From assembly GCF_002160825.1 (NCBI RefSeq), contig NZ_NFLI01000012.1, positions 1 to 64,000 of the forward strand: 64,000 nt of DNA, given 5' to 3'. This stretch comes from Lachnoclostridium sp. An131 (lineage in GTDB: Bacteria > Bacillota > Clostridia > Lachnospirales > Lachnospiraceae). Of this stretch, positions 52,323 to 62,067 are shown one piece after another. Position numbers and translations under genes: made by a program. Each line of letters opens with the position of its first letter. Position 1 is the first letter of the stretch. The notes beneath the pieces were generated by a model, which did not search any database, was not told the DNA's origin, and was given only the letters and a program-made list of their open reading frames with translations.

Positions 52323-53762
52323 CTACTGCATTCTTTCCATACAGGATGCAAGCGTCGCGTTCACCAGAGCCTCATCCTGCGTCGCTATAGCGGCCTGCAG
52401 CTCATTGGAAAGAGTCTCGTCGCCCGCCACTCCTACCGTGATCGTCCGCGGGAACATCCGGTATGTGGTCTTATTCACCTTAGTCACTTCCTGCTCTACG
52501 CCGTCGACATAGACGTGCTTATAAAGCTCTGCCACCACTCCCGTATTTCCATTTGTGGCAACGATATAGCCAATCGGCTGCCCTGCGTCTGCCACAATCT
52601 GTGTCGTCGGCGGGGTAGTGCTTACCGTCGTGCTCGTAAAAGCAATCGTCCGGTCGGGATCTCTCGTCTCCTCGCCGTAGATCGTAAAGGTAATTGTCTT
52701 ATTCGACGTGTACGCCTCAATATAAACGGGCGAATCTGTGTTATTGGTAAATTTCAAATCCTTGTAGGTTCCCGCAATCGCCGCATCAGCTGCCGGATCC
52801 ACGTAAGACACGGGCATGGAATGCCCCGAACGTTCCACGACCTCCAGCTCAGCGCGGATCACCGCATTGTAAAGCGTCGTGGATACCTGGCAGATCCCCC
52901 CGCCCATACTGTCCACAGTCTCTCCGTTCAGATAAGAGCCCGCCATATAATACCCGTTAGCCGTGGTAAAGGGACTTACTGCCTCATAGGCCGAAAAGGT
53001 GTCTCCCGGATACAGCACTGTGCCATTGATCAGCTCTGCTCCTCTGGCAATATTTGCGGATCGGTTGCTGTTTGATGTCTTGAAGCTTGTGGTATAGGTT
53101 CCAAGCTCATCCTGGATCCTGCTCAGCTCCTCCTCGCTTCCCCGGGGTTCATCGATTTCCACCGGAAGATCGACGCTCCCCTCTATGTAATCCCATTCAT
53201 TTTCTATGTAATTTACAATAGCTTCCACGGAACCCTCCACATCCAGCAGAAGGCCTTCCGTCCCCGCCACATACTCGAAGCTGCTTCCGTTCTTTTCCAG
53301 CGTGGCGTCTACCGCCTCCTGGTCAAACTGCGTGCATTCGGCATTCACATATTCTGTTACCAGAGCAGAATCCAGTGTCCATTCCAGCTGATAATTTTTA
53401 TTTTCATGCTCCAGATCCTTGCGGTCCTTGTAGCGCTGAATGATATTTCCAGTCTTTCCAAGCTGCGCTGCTTCCTCTATCACTTCCAGGTTCGTACAGC
53501 TTAAGCCCAGATCTCCCAGAGCCGTCTGAAGCTGATTGTCTCCGATGTTCAGCGTCAGGGGCTCCGTTCCCATCTCCTGCACATAGCTCTCAATCGCCGT
53601 CTGCGCTTCCGCCACCGTCATGCCGGACACATCGATTCCGTCGATATAGACTCCTGTGTGAATAACGTTTCCGGAAGAAGCATCCGCCGCCTGCGCCTCT
53701 GTGCTGCCGGCCGTCAGTACAAGGCTCAGGACAAGACCGGCAAACCATGTCATTTTCCTCAT
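52323..53762 (-). CDS. VanW-family secreted protein
   Basis: A 479-residue exported protein: signal peptide (1-25), a PG_binding_4-type domain (about 40-215), the VanW domain (FSAYEAVSPFTTANGYYMAGSYLNG, GGGICQVSTTLYNA, residues 225-345) and a C-terminal beta-rich part. VanW was named from a vancomycin cluster but its role is not known; a peptidoglycan-linked function is likely. AGAGGAG precedes the ATG. Confidence 0.85.
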   Translation of the reverse strand: MRKMTWFAGLVLSLVLTAGSTEAQAADASSGNVIHTGVYIDGIDVSGMTVAEAQTAIESYVQEMGTEPLTLNIGDNQLQTALGDLGLSCTNLEVIEEAAQLGKTGNIIQRYKDRKDLEHENKNYQLEWTLDSALVTEYVNAECTQFDQEAVDATLEKNGSSFEYVAGTEGLLLDVEGSVEAIVNYIENEWDYIEGSVDLPVEIDEPRGSEEELSRIQDELGTYTTSFKTSNSNRSANIARGAELINGTVLYPGDTFSAYEAVSPFTTANGYYMAGSYLNGETVDSMGGGICQVSTTLYNAVIRAELEVVERSGHSMPVSYVDPAADAAIAGTYKDLKFTNNTDSPVYIEAYTSNKTITFTIYGEETRDPDRTIAFTSTTVSTTPPTTQIVADAGQPIGYIVATNGNTGVVAELYKHVYVDGVEQEVTKVNKTTYRMFPRTITVGVAGDETLSNELQAAIATQDEALVNATLASCMERMQ

Positions 53763-53801
53763 AATAGCTCCTCTTTTCCTGTCTTTCGATATGCCTCCGG
53801 C

Positions 53802-53906
53802 TTACGTCAACGCATAGGCCAGCATCGGCACTACCATGGCAATTACCAGAATTACAATGATAACGGTAGAAATTACCTTTCTTGATTTCTTGTCATAAAA
53901 ATTCAT
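53802..53906 (-). CDS. 34-residue single-pass membrane peptide
   Basis: A 34-codon frame: basic N-terminus MNFYDKKSRK, then one hydrophobic segment VISTVIIVILVIAMVVPMLAYAL. GGGAGG lies 8 bases before the ATG, and the ATG overlaps the stop of the exonuclease gene (ATGA), a sign of translational coupling. The layout recalls the Prli42/DUF4044 class of Firmicute miniproteins, but sequence identity to them cannot be claimed. Confidence 0.65.
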   Translation of the reverse strand: MNFYDKKSRKVISTVIIVILVIAMVVPMLAYALT

Positions 53907-54616
53907 CTTATTATCCTCCCGTGTGTGGAAATGATTTTATCAATCAGTCTCGAGGCTTCATTTTTCGTAAGTGTATCCATGGACACATCTAACGTTATTT
54001 TATGATATTTTATCAAATCATTCAAGTATCCTTTTTGCGCAGGCGTCATTGGTCCCTGCTTCTTGGCCCTGTACACAAGAGGGCTGGGAGCAAAGAGCTC
54101 CGCCGGACTGTCCGGAAATTCCCGCGCGAGGCGCTGATACAGCTCCATGGCCGCACAGGCGTCGTCCACAGCCCGGTGCGCCCGCTCATGAGCTATGCCG
54201 TAGCGGCAGCAGAGGGCTGTCAGGCTTTTATGCTCCGCATCCGGGAGCAGCCTTCTGGCAATCTTCAGTGTGTCGATGCCTGTTTTTTCGAACTCCAGTC
54301 CGAAATTCACGGCATTTTTCTTTACAAAGCTGTAATCAAACAGGATATTGTGTCCCAGAAGAGGCAGATCCCCGCAAAACTCCACCAGCTCAGCTACCGC
54401 AGTCCGGGTATCCCTTCCGCCTGCCGCCATCTCATCCGTGATTCCGGTCAGCTCCTGGATTCTGGCGCTGATCCGAATTCCCGGATTCAGAAGCGTCCCG
54501 TACCTTTCCCTGATTCTTCCGTTTTCTACCTTCACCGCCCCAATCTCAAGGATCCGGTCTTCTGCCGGGCTTAAGCCTGTCGTTTCCAAATCAAGCGCGA
54601 TGTAGCTGTCAGTCAA
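53903..54616 (-). CDS. DnaQ-like 3'-5' exonuclease
   Basis: A 237-residue DEDDh exonuclease: YIALDLETTGLSP (Exo I), GHNILFDYSFV (Exo II), and HERAHRAVDDACAAMELY (Exo III, with H and D). The last 60 residues are a helical extension (MTPAQKGYLNDLIKYHKITLD). It resembles the proofreading domain of PolC and free editing exonucleases. GAGGTG stands 6-7 bases before a TTG at 54616, preferred over GTG at 54625. Confidence 0.85.
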   Translation of the reverse strand: MTDSYIALDLETTGLSPAEDRILEIGAVKVENGRIRERYGTLLNPGIRISARIQELTGITDEMAAGGRDTRTAVAELVEFCGDLPLLGHNILFDYSFVKKNAVNFGLEFEKTGIDTLKIARRLLPDAEHKSLTALCCRYGIAHERAHRAVDDACAAMELYQRLAREFPDSPAELFAPSPLVYRAKKQGPMTPAQKGYLNDLIKYHKITLDVSMDTLTKNEASRLIDKIISTHGRIIR

Positions 54617-54673
54617 GCCGTTCACCTCTTTTGTCCTTCTCTTTACCGCTCCGGGGCTTTCATCAGCTTCCCA

Positions 54674-56404
54674 TTAGCCTGCCCCTTCCTCTCTCCAGAC
54701 GCTTAAGCAGGCGTCTCCGGTCAGCGGATTTCTCTTTTCGTAATCAAATATCAGATAGATCAGATCCTGCTCTCCAAACAGGACCGCCGCGTTTTCGCGG
54801 CTCAGCGCTTCCACATGCACCTGCTTCGGCGCCCGCTGCCGGATTTCCCGCAGCGTTTTCTTATATGGATCTGGATCCGGCGCAAAGGACGGCCGGGCCT
54901 TCGCCCGCTCCCTCAGATAATAATCTATAGTCAGAAGCTCCCGGTACCTGTCCTCATCCTCCGGAAAATGCTCCGAGGCAAAGCCCAGAAGCAGCTCATA
55001 TTTGCGTACACGCGAAGATTTCTGCCCCTCCTGATTCCTCTCATAATACAGAGCCAGCTGCTCAAAAAATGCAAAGGCCGACGAAAAACGGGGAATCAGC
55101 TGCCCGAGCGTCATTCCGAATTGATGACTATTATAATAGATTTCCACCATTTCTTCAATCATCTTCAGCCGTAAAATATCGGAAAACGGAAGCCAGGGCG
55201 TGAAAAGCACCTCGTAAGGCGGCTGGCTCCGGTACGCAATTCCATATTTCCGCGCGTCCTCATACATGGGGGCCCCTTTGAGCACCTTCAGAAAGCCCAG
55301 CTGAAGCTGCTCCGGCTTCAGCGCAAAGACCTGGTCAAAGGAATGGCCAAAGCTTTCATAGTCCTCAAAGGGCAGGCCTGCTATCAGATCCAGATGCTGA
55401 TGAATATTTTTTCCATCCCGGATTCGCTCTACGACCCTTCGCAGCCGTTCCAGATCTGTGCTGCGGCGCACTGCCTTCAGCGTCTCCCGGTTCGCCGACT
55501 GCACGCCAATCTCCAGCTGCACCAGCCCCGGCCTCATCCGTTCCAGCAGGGCCAGCTCTTCTTCATCCAGAAGCTCTGCTTCTATCTCAAAGTGGAAATT
55601 GGTAATCCCATTGTCGTGCTCCAGGATATAGCTCCAGACCGCCATTGCGTGGCTCTTCCGGCAGTTGAAGGTCCGGTCTACGAATTTCACCTGAGGCACC
55701 CTTCGATCCAGAAAGAACTGCAGCTCCCTGCAGACCTTTTCTATATCCCGGAACCGCACGCTTTTTTCTATGGAGGACAGACAGTAGCTGCAGGAAAACG
55801 GACATCCCCGGCTGGACTCATAATAGATAATCCGGTTTTCGAACTCCGCCAGCTCCCCGTAAGGGAACGGCAGAGCGCTCAAATCCGGCAGAGGCGCGGG
55901 CGTATTTACGCGGATGAGCCGGGCCGCGCTTTCCACAGGCTCCCGAAATACAAGTCCGGGAATTTCCGCAAGGTGCTCTGTATCAGCCTGTCCGGCTGCA
56001 TAACACTCTGCCAGCAGCCGGAACGTCTCCTCTCCCTCTCCGCAGAGAATCCCGTCTGCTGCCGGATTCTCCCGCAAAAATTTCTCCGCATCGTAAGACA
56101 CCTCCGGCCCGCCCAGCCAGACGGGCACCTCCGGCATGATTTTCTTACAATTCTCCGCCAGCTCCCTCACATATACGATATTCCAGATATAACAGGAAAA
56201 TAACAGGACGTCCGGCTTCCGCAGAAAAATATCCCGCAGAATTTCCTCTGTCCGGTGGTTAATTGTAAACTCTGCGAGCTCGACGGAGAACGGCTCATGT
56301 TTATCTGAAGCAGGCGCCGCAGCAAGAGCTGCGGCGCGCAGGCTGTAGACAGCGAGATTGGAATGAATATATTTTGCATTGATGGCAGTCAGTAAAAATT
56401 TCAT
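54674..56404 (-). CDS. B12-binding radical SAM protein (DUF4080 type)
   Basis: A 576-residue enzyme with an N-terminal cobalamin-binding-like Rossmann domain (LLTAINAKYIHSNLAVYSLRAAA, VWLGGPEVSYD), the radical SAM cluster motif CPFSCSYC (near residue 200) and a C-terminal DUF4080 region. Such proteins are widespread in Clostridia; substrate is unknown. GGAGG precedes the ATG. Confidence 0.85.
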   Translation of the reverse strand: MKFLLTAINAKYIHSNLAVYSLRAAALAAAPASDKHEPFSVELAEFTINHRTEEILRDIFLRKPDVLLFSCYIWNIVYVRELAENCKKIMPEVPVWLGGPEVSYDAEKFLRENPAADGILCGEGEETFRLLAECYAAGQADTEHLAEIPGLVFREPVESAARLIRVNTPAPLPDLSALPFPYGELAEFENRIIYYESSRGCPFSCSYCLSSIEKSVRFRDIEKVCRELQFFLDRRVPQVKFVDRTFNCRKSHAMAVWSYILEHDNGITNFHFEIEAELLDEEELALLERMRPGLVQLEIGVQSANRETLKAVRRSTDLERLRRVVERIRDGKNIHQHLDLIAGLPFEDYESFGHSFDQVFALKPEQLQLGFLKVLKGAPMYEDARKYGIAYRSQPPYEVLFTPWLPFSDILRLKMIEEMVEIYYNSHQFGMTLGQLIPRFSSAFAFFEQLALYYERNQEGQKSSRVRKYELLLGFASEHFPEDEDRYRELLTIDYYLRERAKARPSFAPDPDPYKKTLREIRQRAPKQVHVEALSRENAAVLFGEQDLIYLIFDYEKRNPLTGDACLSVWREEGAG

Positions 56405-56607
56405 TTATGTTCCCGTTCCTCCTGCAATACCCGGATGCTTTCCAGAATCGGCTCCAGATACCTTTTGTTCCGATGCCGGCTTAAGTCCCTTACACTTCAG
56501 CCGTTTTCAAATCAAATCTATTGTAACACACCAGCCCAGGTATCCAAAGCCTTAATTTTTCATTTTACCCGGGACGCCAAAACAGGGGTCCGTCCTCTGC
56601 TGTTCCG

Positions 56608-59157
56608 CTATCTGCACACCGCGGTCTGGCTGACAATATCAGAATATACCTCCACGCCTGGCGTCCGGCAGACATACAGCGTATCCCGGTGCTCGCCTCC
56701 ATGGGTCAGAAGCTGCGTCAGCAGGTTCTCTTCTTTCAGGAAACGCTCCGGACAGAAGCCTACATCCTCCTTCTCCGCAAACAGCGCCGCATAGAAGATG
56801 CCCGTCTCCACAAGATCCTGGAAGAAATGGCTGCCGTAGGACAGCTCCGGCATCAGTCCCAGCGCGGACGAGGAATACTCGCACATGACCTGAACCCTAT
56901 TCAGCTCTGTAAAATGGACCGGCACGCCCAGAGAGGGCGTCGTAGTCCCGAAACGTCCGGGGCCGATCAGCATCAGATTTTTGTCTCCCAGCTTCCGGTT
57001 CAGCTCTCCGATCAGACGGGCGATGGTGTATTTCTCCTGCTCGCTCTTCCCCGCATAGCCTCTGGCGTCCACGTAGATCACATAGTCGATGGGAAGGCGC
57101 ACGTTTCCGCCCATAAAATTCCCCTTCGTATAGAAAATGCAGTCGTCTTTTCCGGTAATCCTCGGAAGCTCCACCGTTTTCCCAAGCCCCTTTGTCTGCA
57201 GGGGCCGGCACTGAAGCAGATTGATGCGGAAGCTTCCGTCCCTCCGGAAGTTCGCGGTAAATTCGATATCCACCGGATAATCATATTTCCGGGCCAGGAG
57301 AGCCAGCACGTCCCGCATCAGCCCCGGAAACGGCGTATCCTTAAGAAGCTTCCGGAAGTTCAGGGAATAGGGCGGTTTCCGGTTCCGGTAGCCCAGCTCC
57401 CGCAGCCTCTGATACTCGTCATAATCCATCTGGGCGAAAATGCTCTTGTCTGTCTTGATATCCAGAGCCAGGGCGTCGTCCAGATCAATGCTCATAAACC
57501 TGTTTTCTCTGAGGTTCAGCACATCCACATAATGCTGAGAAAATTTCCGCTCGTCACCGGCCTGAATCAGGGGCGTGCGCAGGGGATCGTCCAGCGTCAC
57601 AATCCGCGCATAGTCTCCGATAATCCGATCCACAGCCCGGGTTCCCAGACCGAATACCAGGCGCAGCATTCCCGCATTCATGTCGATATCCTTATCCCAT
57701 ACATAAAGGTTTGAGGAATTCCCCATGCCGGCCAGATGGGGGAAGAAATAATCTCCGAAATAGTCTCCCGACACCCGCTGAACCAGCACTGCCATCTGCT
57801 CATCCTTCTGAGCCAGCCCGCGGCTCACACGGTACTGGAGCGCATCCTCATTCATGGTGCTGGCATAGACCGTTTTCACGGCGTCCTCAAAGGCGCGCAG
57901 CCTCTCCTCCGGGGAGCCCTGGTTCGGACAGAAAACGCTCTCGTATTTTCCGGCGAAGGCATTCCCGAAATTGTCCTCCAGAAGGGAGCTGGAACGGACG
58001 ATAATCGGCGACTGTCCATAGTATTCCAGCATCCGCACGAAATGATCCCGAATCATCTCCGGGAAGCTTCCTTCCAGAATCCGTTTCTTCAGCTCCGGCG
58101 CATAAGTAAAATACCCTTCCTTCGTCTTCTGCCTGGTCCGCAGGCTCCAGCAGCCGTTCTGCACAATATAGGTATAGAAAATGTCCGCGCCCAGATAGTA
58201 GGAATCGTTGGGCTCCAGAAGGGGCTGGAAACGGGCCGCGTCCGCCGGATCCTTCACCAGCATCCGGCGGGCCAGAAGCATACCCACGCTCTTTCCGCCG
58301 ATATAGCCGCTGCCAATCTCCCGGCAGGCCACCCTGACCACGTCCTCCAGTGTAAAGTATTCCACACAAAGATCATAAATCCGGGAATTTTTCCCCACAA
58401 GAAGCTCCAGAAGCAGGCGTTTTTTCTCCTCCTGCAGCTCTCCGCTTCCACTGCGGGCGTCCGCGCAGCTCTTTACGATCTCCTCCCAGTAATCCCGCTT
58501 TGTCTCCCGATACGCCAGATTGGAAAAGAGCTCCGCCGTCTCCGCGGAGGCTGTGATGGAGACAGCCTCCTGTTCCTTCAGCAGATGCGGCAGAAACATG
58601 GTCGGCGAATACCGCTGCCACACCTTCAGCGGGTGCACATAGTAATTTCCTTCAATGTGATAGAGCTCCAGAAGCAGCTGGGTCGTCTCGCGGATCCGGG
58701 CAATCGTATCATAGGTATGGGCGTTCCGGATCAGCGCAAAATAGGCAATGGTATTCAGCTCATACAGATATGGACAGGTCACCTGAAAGAAGTTTCCAAT
58801 CATCAGATCCGAATGCCAGGCATCCAGAAGAAAGGTCAGGCTGTCGAACACATAGAAGGCGTCCAGACCCGCCTCTGTGATAATATCCCGGATCTGGGAA
58901 GCGAACGCCTCAAAGCCCTGTCCCGAATCCACCTCGCAGACCCGTATTCCTTCCGTATCGCGCAGGATGGGTTCATGGGACGCAAACCGGATGTAGATCA
59001 TGTTTCTCTGATCCCGCTTTGCCTGCGCGATAAAGGCATCTGTCATATACCGGTAATCTTCGATGGAATCCACCTGCCATACCACGTTGTCTCCCATGCG
59101 GAGCATGTCAATCATCTGATCAAAGCCTTTGATTCCCGTACTTGCCCGTTCATGCAT
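56608..59157 (-). CDS. KaiC-like domain fused to a PPDK_N-type ATP-grasp protein
   Basis: An 849-residue protein. Residues 5-210 look like a KaiC/RadA-type domain (STGIKGFDQMIDMLRMGDNVVW, Walker B-like AFYVFDSLTFLL) but the P-loop GxxGxGKT is replaced by VDSIEDYRYM. Residues 290-660 are a PEP-synthase ATP-grasp domain (GSGYIGGKSVGM, IIVRSSSLLEDNFGNAFAGKYES, LLQCRPLQT). The PEP-binding and phosphohistidine domains are absent; a C-terminal domain (LIGPGRFGTTTPSLGVP, YGSHFFQDLVETGIFY) follows. Activity is unknown. I use the ATG at 59157, 9 bases after AGGAGG. Confidence 0.7.
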   Translation of the reverse strand: MHERASTGIKGFDQMIDMLRMGDNVVWQVDSIEDYRYMTDAFIAQAKRDQRNMIYIRFASHEPILRDTEGIRVCEVDSGQGFEAFASQIRDIITEAGLDAFYVFDSLTFLLDAWHSDLMIGNFFQVTCPYLYELNTIAYFALIRNAHTYDTIARIRETTQLLLELYHIEGNYYVHPLKVWQRYSPTMFLPHLLKEQEAVSITASAETAELFSNLAYRETKRDYWEEIVKSCADARSGSGELQEEKKRLLLELLVGKNSRIYDLCVEYFTLEDVVRVACREIGSGYIGGKSVGMLLARRMLVKDPADAARFQPLLEPNDSYYLGADIFYTYIVQNGCWSLRTRQKTKEGYFTYAPELKKRILEGSFPEMIRDHFVRMLEYYGQSPIIVRSSSLLEDNFGNAFAGKYESVFCPNQGSPEERLRAFEDAVKTVYASTMNEDALQYRVSRGLAQKDEQMAVLVQRVSGDYFGDYFFPHLAGMGNSSNLYVWDKDIDMNAGMLRLVFGLGTRAVDRIIGDYARIVTLDDPLRTPLIQAGDERKFSQHYVDVLNLRENRFMSIDLDDALALDIKTDKSIFAQMDYDEYQRLRELGYRNRKPPYSLNFRKLLKDTPFPGLMRDVLALLARKYDYPVDIEFTANFRRDGSFRINLLQCRPLQTKGLGKTVELPRITGKDDCIFYTKGNFMGGNVRLPIDYVIYVDARGYAGKSEQEKYTIARLIGELNRKLGDKNLMLIGPGRFGTTTPSLGVPVHFTELNRVQVMCEYSSSALGLMPELSYGSHFFQDLVETGIFYAALFAEKEDVGFCPERFLKEENLLTQLLTHGGEHRDTLYVCRTPGVEVYSDIVSQTAVCR

Positions 59158-59470
59158 TCTCTTCATCCTCCTTCTGCATCCTGTTTCTCTGAATTCTGCT
59201 CCTACGAATCCTGCTTCTGAACGAAACCGGAAGCGGATCTTCTGTGTTTCCGCGGCTTCCCTGGATTTGGGGCAGGACAGATTTTCTGCCTGAAAAAAGA
59301 AAACGGCGATCCCGGCGGACACCCCTCAGGGCATCCGCCGGAAACCGCCTCTTCGCGTTTTCTCTCTATGCACTTTTCGTACCGGCCACGCCTTCCCGCC
59401 GCCCGGTCATTCTGCGCCGTGCCGGCGGCTGGCCGGTTGGAGCGGGGTCCCCCGCCCTGGCACACCTTCT

Positions 59471-59680
59471 TTACTGAATACCAGTCACCTTGTAATCCTT
59501 ATCCTCTACAGCCTTCTTCAGCACATCGTCCGCCACCTCAGCGTTCAGCGTCACAACCGCCGTCCCCTTTTCATGGCTTACCACAGCCTCGCTTACCTGG
59601 GGAAGCGCCTCCAGAGCCTTCTTAACCGCTGCCTCGCAGTGACCGCACATCATACCTTCAATTGTAATCGTTTTTTCCAT
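59471..59680 (-). CDS. copZ: Possible internally initiated CopZ-like chaperone
   Basis: In frame with copA, ATG at 59678-59680 is preceded by AAAAAAGGAGA with 9 bases spacing, a stronger site than most genes here. Translation from it would give a free 69-residue HMA protein (MEKTITIEGMMCGHCEAAVK) of exactly CopZ length. Whether both fused and free forms are made is inference; alternatively this is a recent fusion of separate copA and copZ genes that kept the old start. Confidence 0.55.
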   Translation of the reverse strand: MEKTITIEGMMCGHCEAAVKKALEALPQVSEAVVSHEKGTAVVTLNAEVADDVLKKAVEDKDYKVTGIQ

Positions 59681-62029
59681 CGTTGTCTTCTCCTTTTTTA
59701 CATTTTGTTTGATTTTTTTATCTTTACTCGCGTCATGCACCTTAAACCAGTTAAGACGCAGGGCGTTTGTTACCACGCAGAAGCTGGACAGGCTCATGGC
59801 CGCCGCGCCGAACATGGGGTTCAGCTGCCAGCCGAAAATCGGAATCCAGACGCCCGCTGCCAGTGGAATGCCGATGACATTATAAAAGAATGCCCAGAAC
59901 AGATTTTCATGGATATTCCGAAGAGTTGCCCGGCTTAAGCGGATGGCCGCAGGCACATCGCTTAAGCGGCTTTTCATCAACACCACATCGGCCGCGTCAA
60001 TAGCGATATCAGTTCCCGCTCCGATGGCGATTCCCATGTCGGCTCTTGTCAGGGCCGGAGCATCGTTGATGCCGTCGCCTACCATGGCTACCTTGCCCTT
60101 CTCCTTCAGGGCCCGGATAACGCTTTCCTTTCCTTCCGGAAGCACGCCGGCAATGACCTCGTCCACCCCGGCCTGCTTTCCGATGGCCCTGGCGGTTCTC
60201 TCGTTATCGCCGGTCAGCATCACCACATGGATTCCCATATTCTGAAGCTCACGCACTGCCTGCGGGCTGTCTTCCTTGATGACGTCCGCCACGGCGATGA
60301 TGCCAAGGAGTTTTCCATCCTTTGCGAAGAACAGCGGCGTCTTTCCTTCCTCCGCCAGCTCTTCCGCCTGCCGGCGCACGGCGTCTGTGACTTCCGCCGT
60401 CTGGCTGATGTATTTCAGATTGCCTCCGGTCAGACGGCTGCCGTCCAGCTCTCCGGTCAGGCCGCCGCCCGGCACTGCCTGGAAATCCGTCACTTCCAGA
60501 TCAGACTGCACACCGCGTTCCCGGCCCGTCTCAAGAATCGCGTTTGCCAGCGGATGCTCGCTCTTCTTCTCAAGGGCATAGGCCAGGGTCAGGAACTCTT
60601 CCTCTGAGGTTTCTTCCGCCGGAAGGATGTCGGTGGTCTTCGGCTCACCGCTGGTGATGGTTCCTGTCTTATCCAGAGCAACAATCTGCATCTTTCCGGT
60701 CTCCTCCAGGGAAACCGCCGTCTTGAACATAATGCCGTTCCTGGCTCCCATTCCGTTGCCCACCATGATGGCTACCGGCGTCGCCAGTCCCAGAGCGCAG
60801 GGGCAGCTGATGACCAGAACAGAAATGGCCCGTGCCAACGCAAAGCCTATGGTCTGACCTGCCACCAGCCACACAATCAGCGTCACCACAGCAATCGCGA
60901 TAACCGCCGGGACAAAGACTCCCGATACCCGGTCTGCAATCTTCGCAATAGGCGCTTTGGTTGCAGCCGCGTCGCTGACCATCTGGATAATCTGGGAAAG
61001 GGTCGTGTCCTCGCCCACGCGGGTCGCCTCACAGCGGATAAAGCCCGAGTGGTTCAGGGTTGCCGCAGATACGGCGTCGCCCGGCTTTTTGTCTACGGGA
61101 ATACTCTCCCCGGTCAGCGCCGATTCATTGACCGCGCTGCTGCCCTCCAGCACAATGCCGTCCACGGGTATATTTTCCCCGGGCCGCACCACAAAAATGT
61201 CGCCTTTTCTGACCTGGTCGATGGACACCTCCACCTCTTCTCCGTCCCGGACGATCACGGCTGTCTTCGGCGCCAGCTTCATCAGCCCTTTGAGCGCGTC
61301 CGTGGTCTTTCCCTTGGAATGGGCCTCCAGCATCTTTCCGACCGTAATCAGGGTCAGAATCATAGCTGCGGACTCAAAATAGAATTCATGCATGTAAGAC
61401 ATGACGCCTGCCATATCGCCGTTCATCTGTGCCGCCGTCATGGCAAAAAGCGCATACAGGCTGTATCCAAAAGATGCTGCCGAACCAAGCGCCACCAGCG
61501 TATCCATATTGGGGGCCCCATGAATCAGCCCTTTGAAGCCGCTGATAAAAAACTTCTGGTTGATCACCATGACGATGCCCGTCAACAGAAGCTGGGCGAT
61601 TCCGATAGCCACATGATTCTCCGCCAGCGCCTCCGGCAGCGGCCAGTTCCACATCATATGTCCCATGGACAAATACATCAGCGGAACCAGGAAACAGAGC
61701 GAGGCAATCAGCCTCCGCCGAATCTTCGGCGTCTCCGTATCCTTCAGAAAATCGTCGTCCGCTCCCGCGGCGGCGGAGACGTCTGCGGCTCTGCCGGAGC
61801 CAGCTCCGGCACCGGCGCCGGCGCCTCTGGCGCCCTTGACAGAGGCGCCGTAGCCCGCCGCCTCCACGGCGGCGATGACGGCCGCCTCGTCCGCCGTGCC
61901 TTCCACTCCCATCGAGTTTGTCAAAAGGCTTACGGAACAGGAAGTCACTCCAGGCACCTTGGAGACAGCCTTTTCCACTCTCGCGCTGCAGGCCGCACAG
62001 CTCATACCTGTCACATTATATTGTTCCAT
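59471..62029 (-). CDS. copA: Copper-exporting P-type ATPase with N- and C-terminal HMA domains
   Basis: An 852-residue P1B-ATPase. N-terminal HMA (GMSCAACS, C11/C14), an Ala/Gly-rich linker (66-95), membrane segments with SCPCALGLATP, phosphorylation site DKTGTITSG and hinge GDGINDAPAL. After the last membrane segment (about residue 770) a lysine-rich linker leads to a second, complete HMA domain (785-852, EGMMCGHCEAA) that equals a CopZ chaperone. It exports Cu(I). It follows csoR in one unit. The C-terminal HMA also has its own ribosome site. Confidence 0.9.
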   Translation of the reverse strand: MEQYNVTGMSCAACSARVEKAVSKVPGVTSCSVSLLTNSMGVEGTADEAAVIAAVEAAGYGASVKGARGAGAGAGAGSGRAADVSAAAGADDDFLKDTETPKIRRRLIASLCFLVPLMYLSMGHMMWNWPLPEALAENHVAIGIAQLLLTGIVMVINQKFFISGFKGLIHGAPNMDTLVALGSAASFGYSLYALFAMTAAQMNGDMAGVMSYMHEFYFESAAMILTLITVGKMLEAHSKGKTTDALKGLMKLAPKTAVIVRDGEEVEVSIDQVRKGDIFVVRPGENIPVDGIVLEGSSAVNESALTGESIPVDKKPGDAVSAATLNHSGFIRCEATRVGEDTTLSQIIQMVSDAAATKAPIAKIADRVSGVFVPAVIAIAVVTLIVWLVAGQTIGFALARAISVLVISCPCALGLATPVAIMVGNGMGARNGIMFKTAVSLEETGKMQIVALDKTGTITSGEPKTTDILPAEETSEEEFLTLAYALEKKSEHPLANAILETGRERGVQSDLEVTDFQAVPGGGLTGELDGSRLTGGNLKYISQTAEVTDAVRRQAEELAEEGKTPLFFAKDGKLLGIIAVADVIKEDSPQAVRELQNMGIHVVMLTGDNERTARAIGKQAGVDEVIAGVLPEGKESVIRALKEKGKVAMVGDGINDAPALTRADMGIAIGAGTDIAIDAADVVLMKSRLSDVPAAIRLSRATLRNIHENLFWAFFYNVIGIPLAAGVWIPIFGWQLNPMFGAAAMSLSSFCVVTNALRLNWFKVHDASKDKKIKQNVKKEKTTMEKTITIEGMMCGHCEAAVKKALEALPQVSEAVVSHEKGTAVVTLNAEVADDVLKKAVEDKDYKVTGIQ

Positions 62030-62067
62030 AATCTCTCCTCCTCACTCCATGCAGTTTACCATATCAT

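Noticed and set aside
57736-59220. A 494-codon open frame on the plus strand
   Set aside because: Antisense to the KaiC-like/PPDK_N gene; no motif or ribosome site.
61780-61850. Low-complexity GGCGCC-type repeat in copA
   Set aside because: It encodes the Ala/Gly-rich linker in frame; no sign of a mobile or regulatory repeat.
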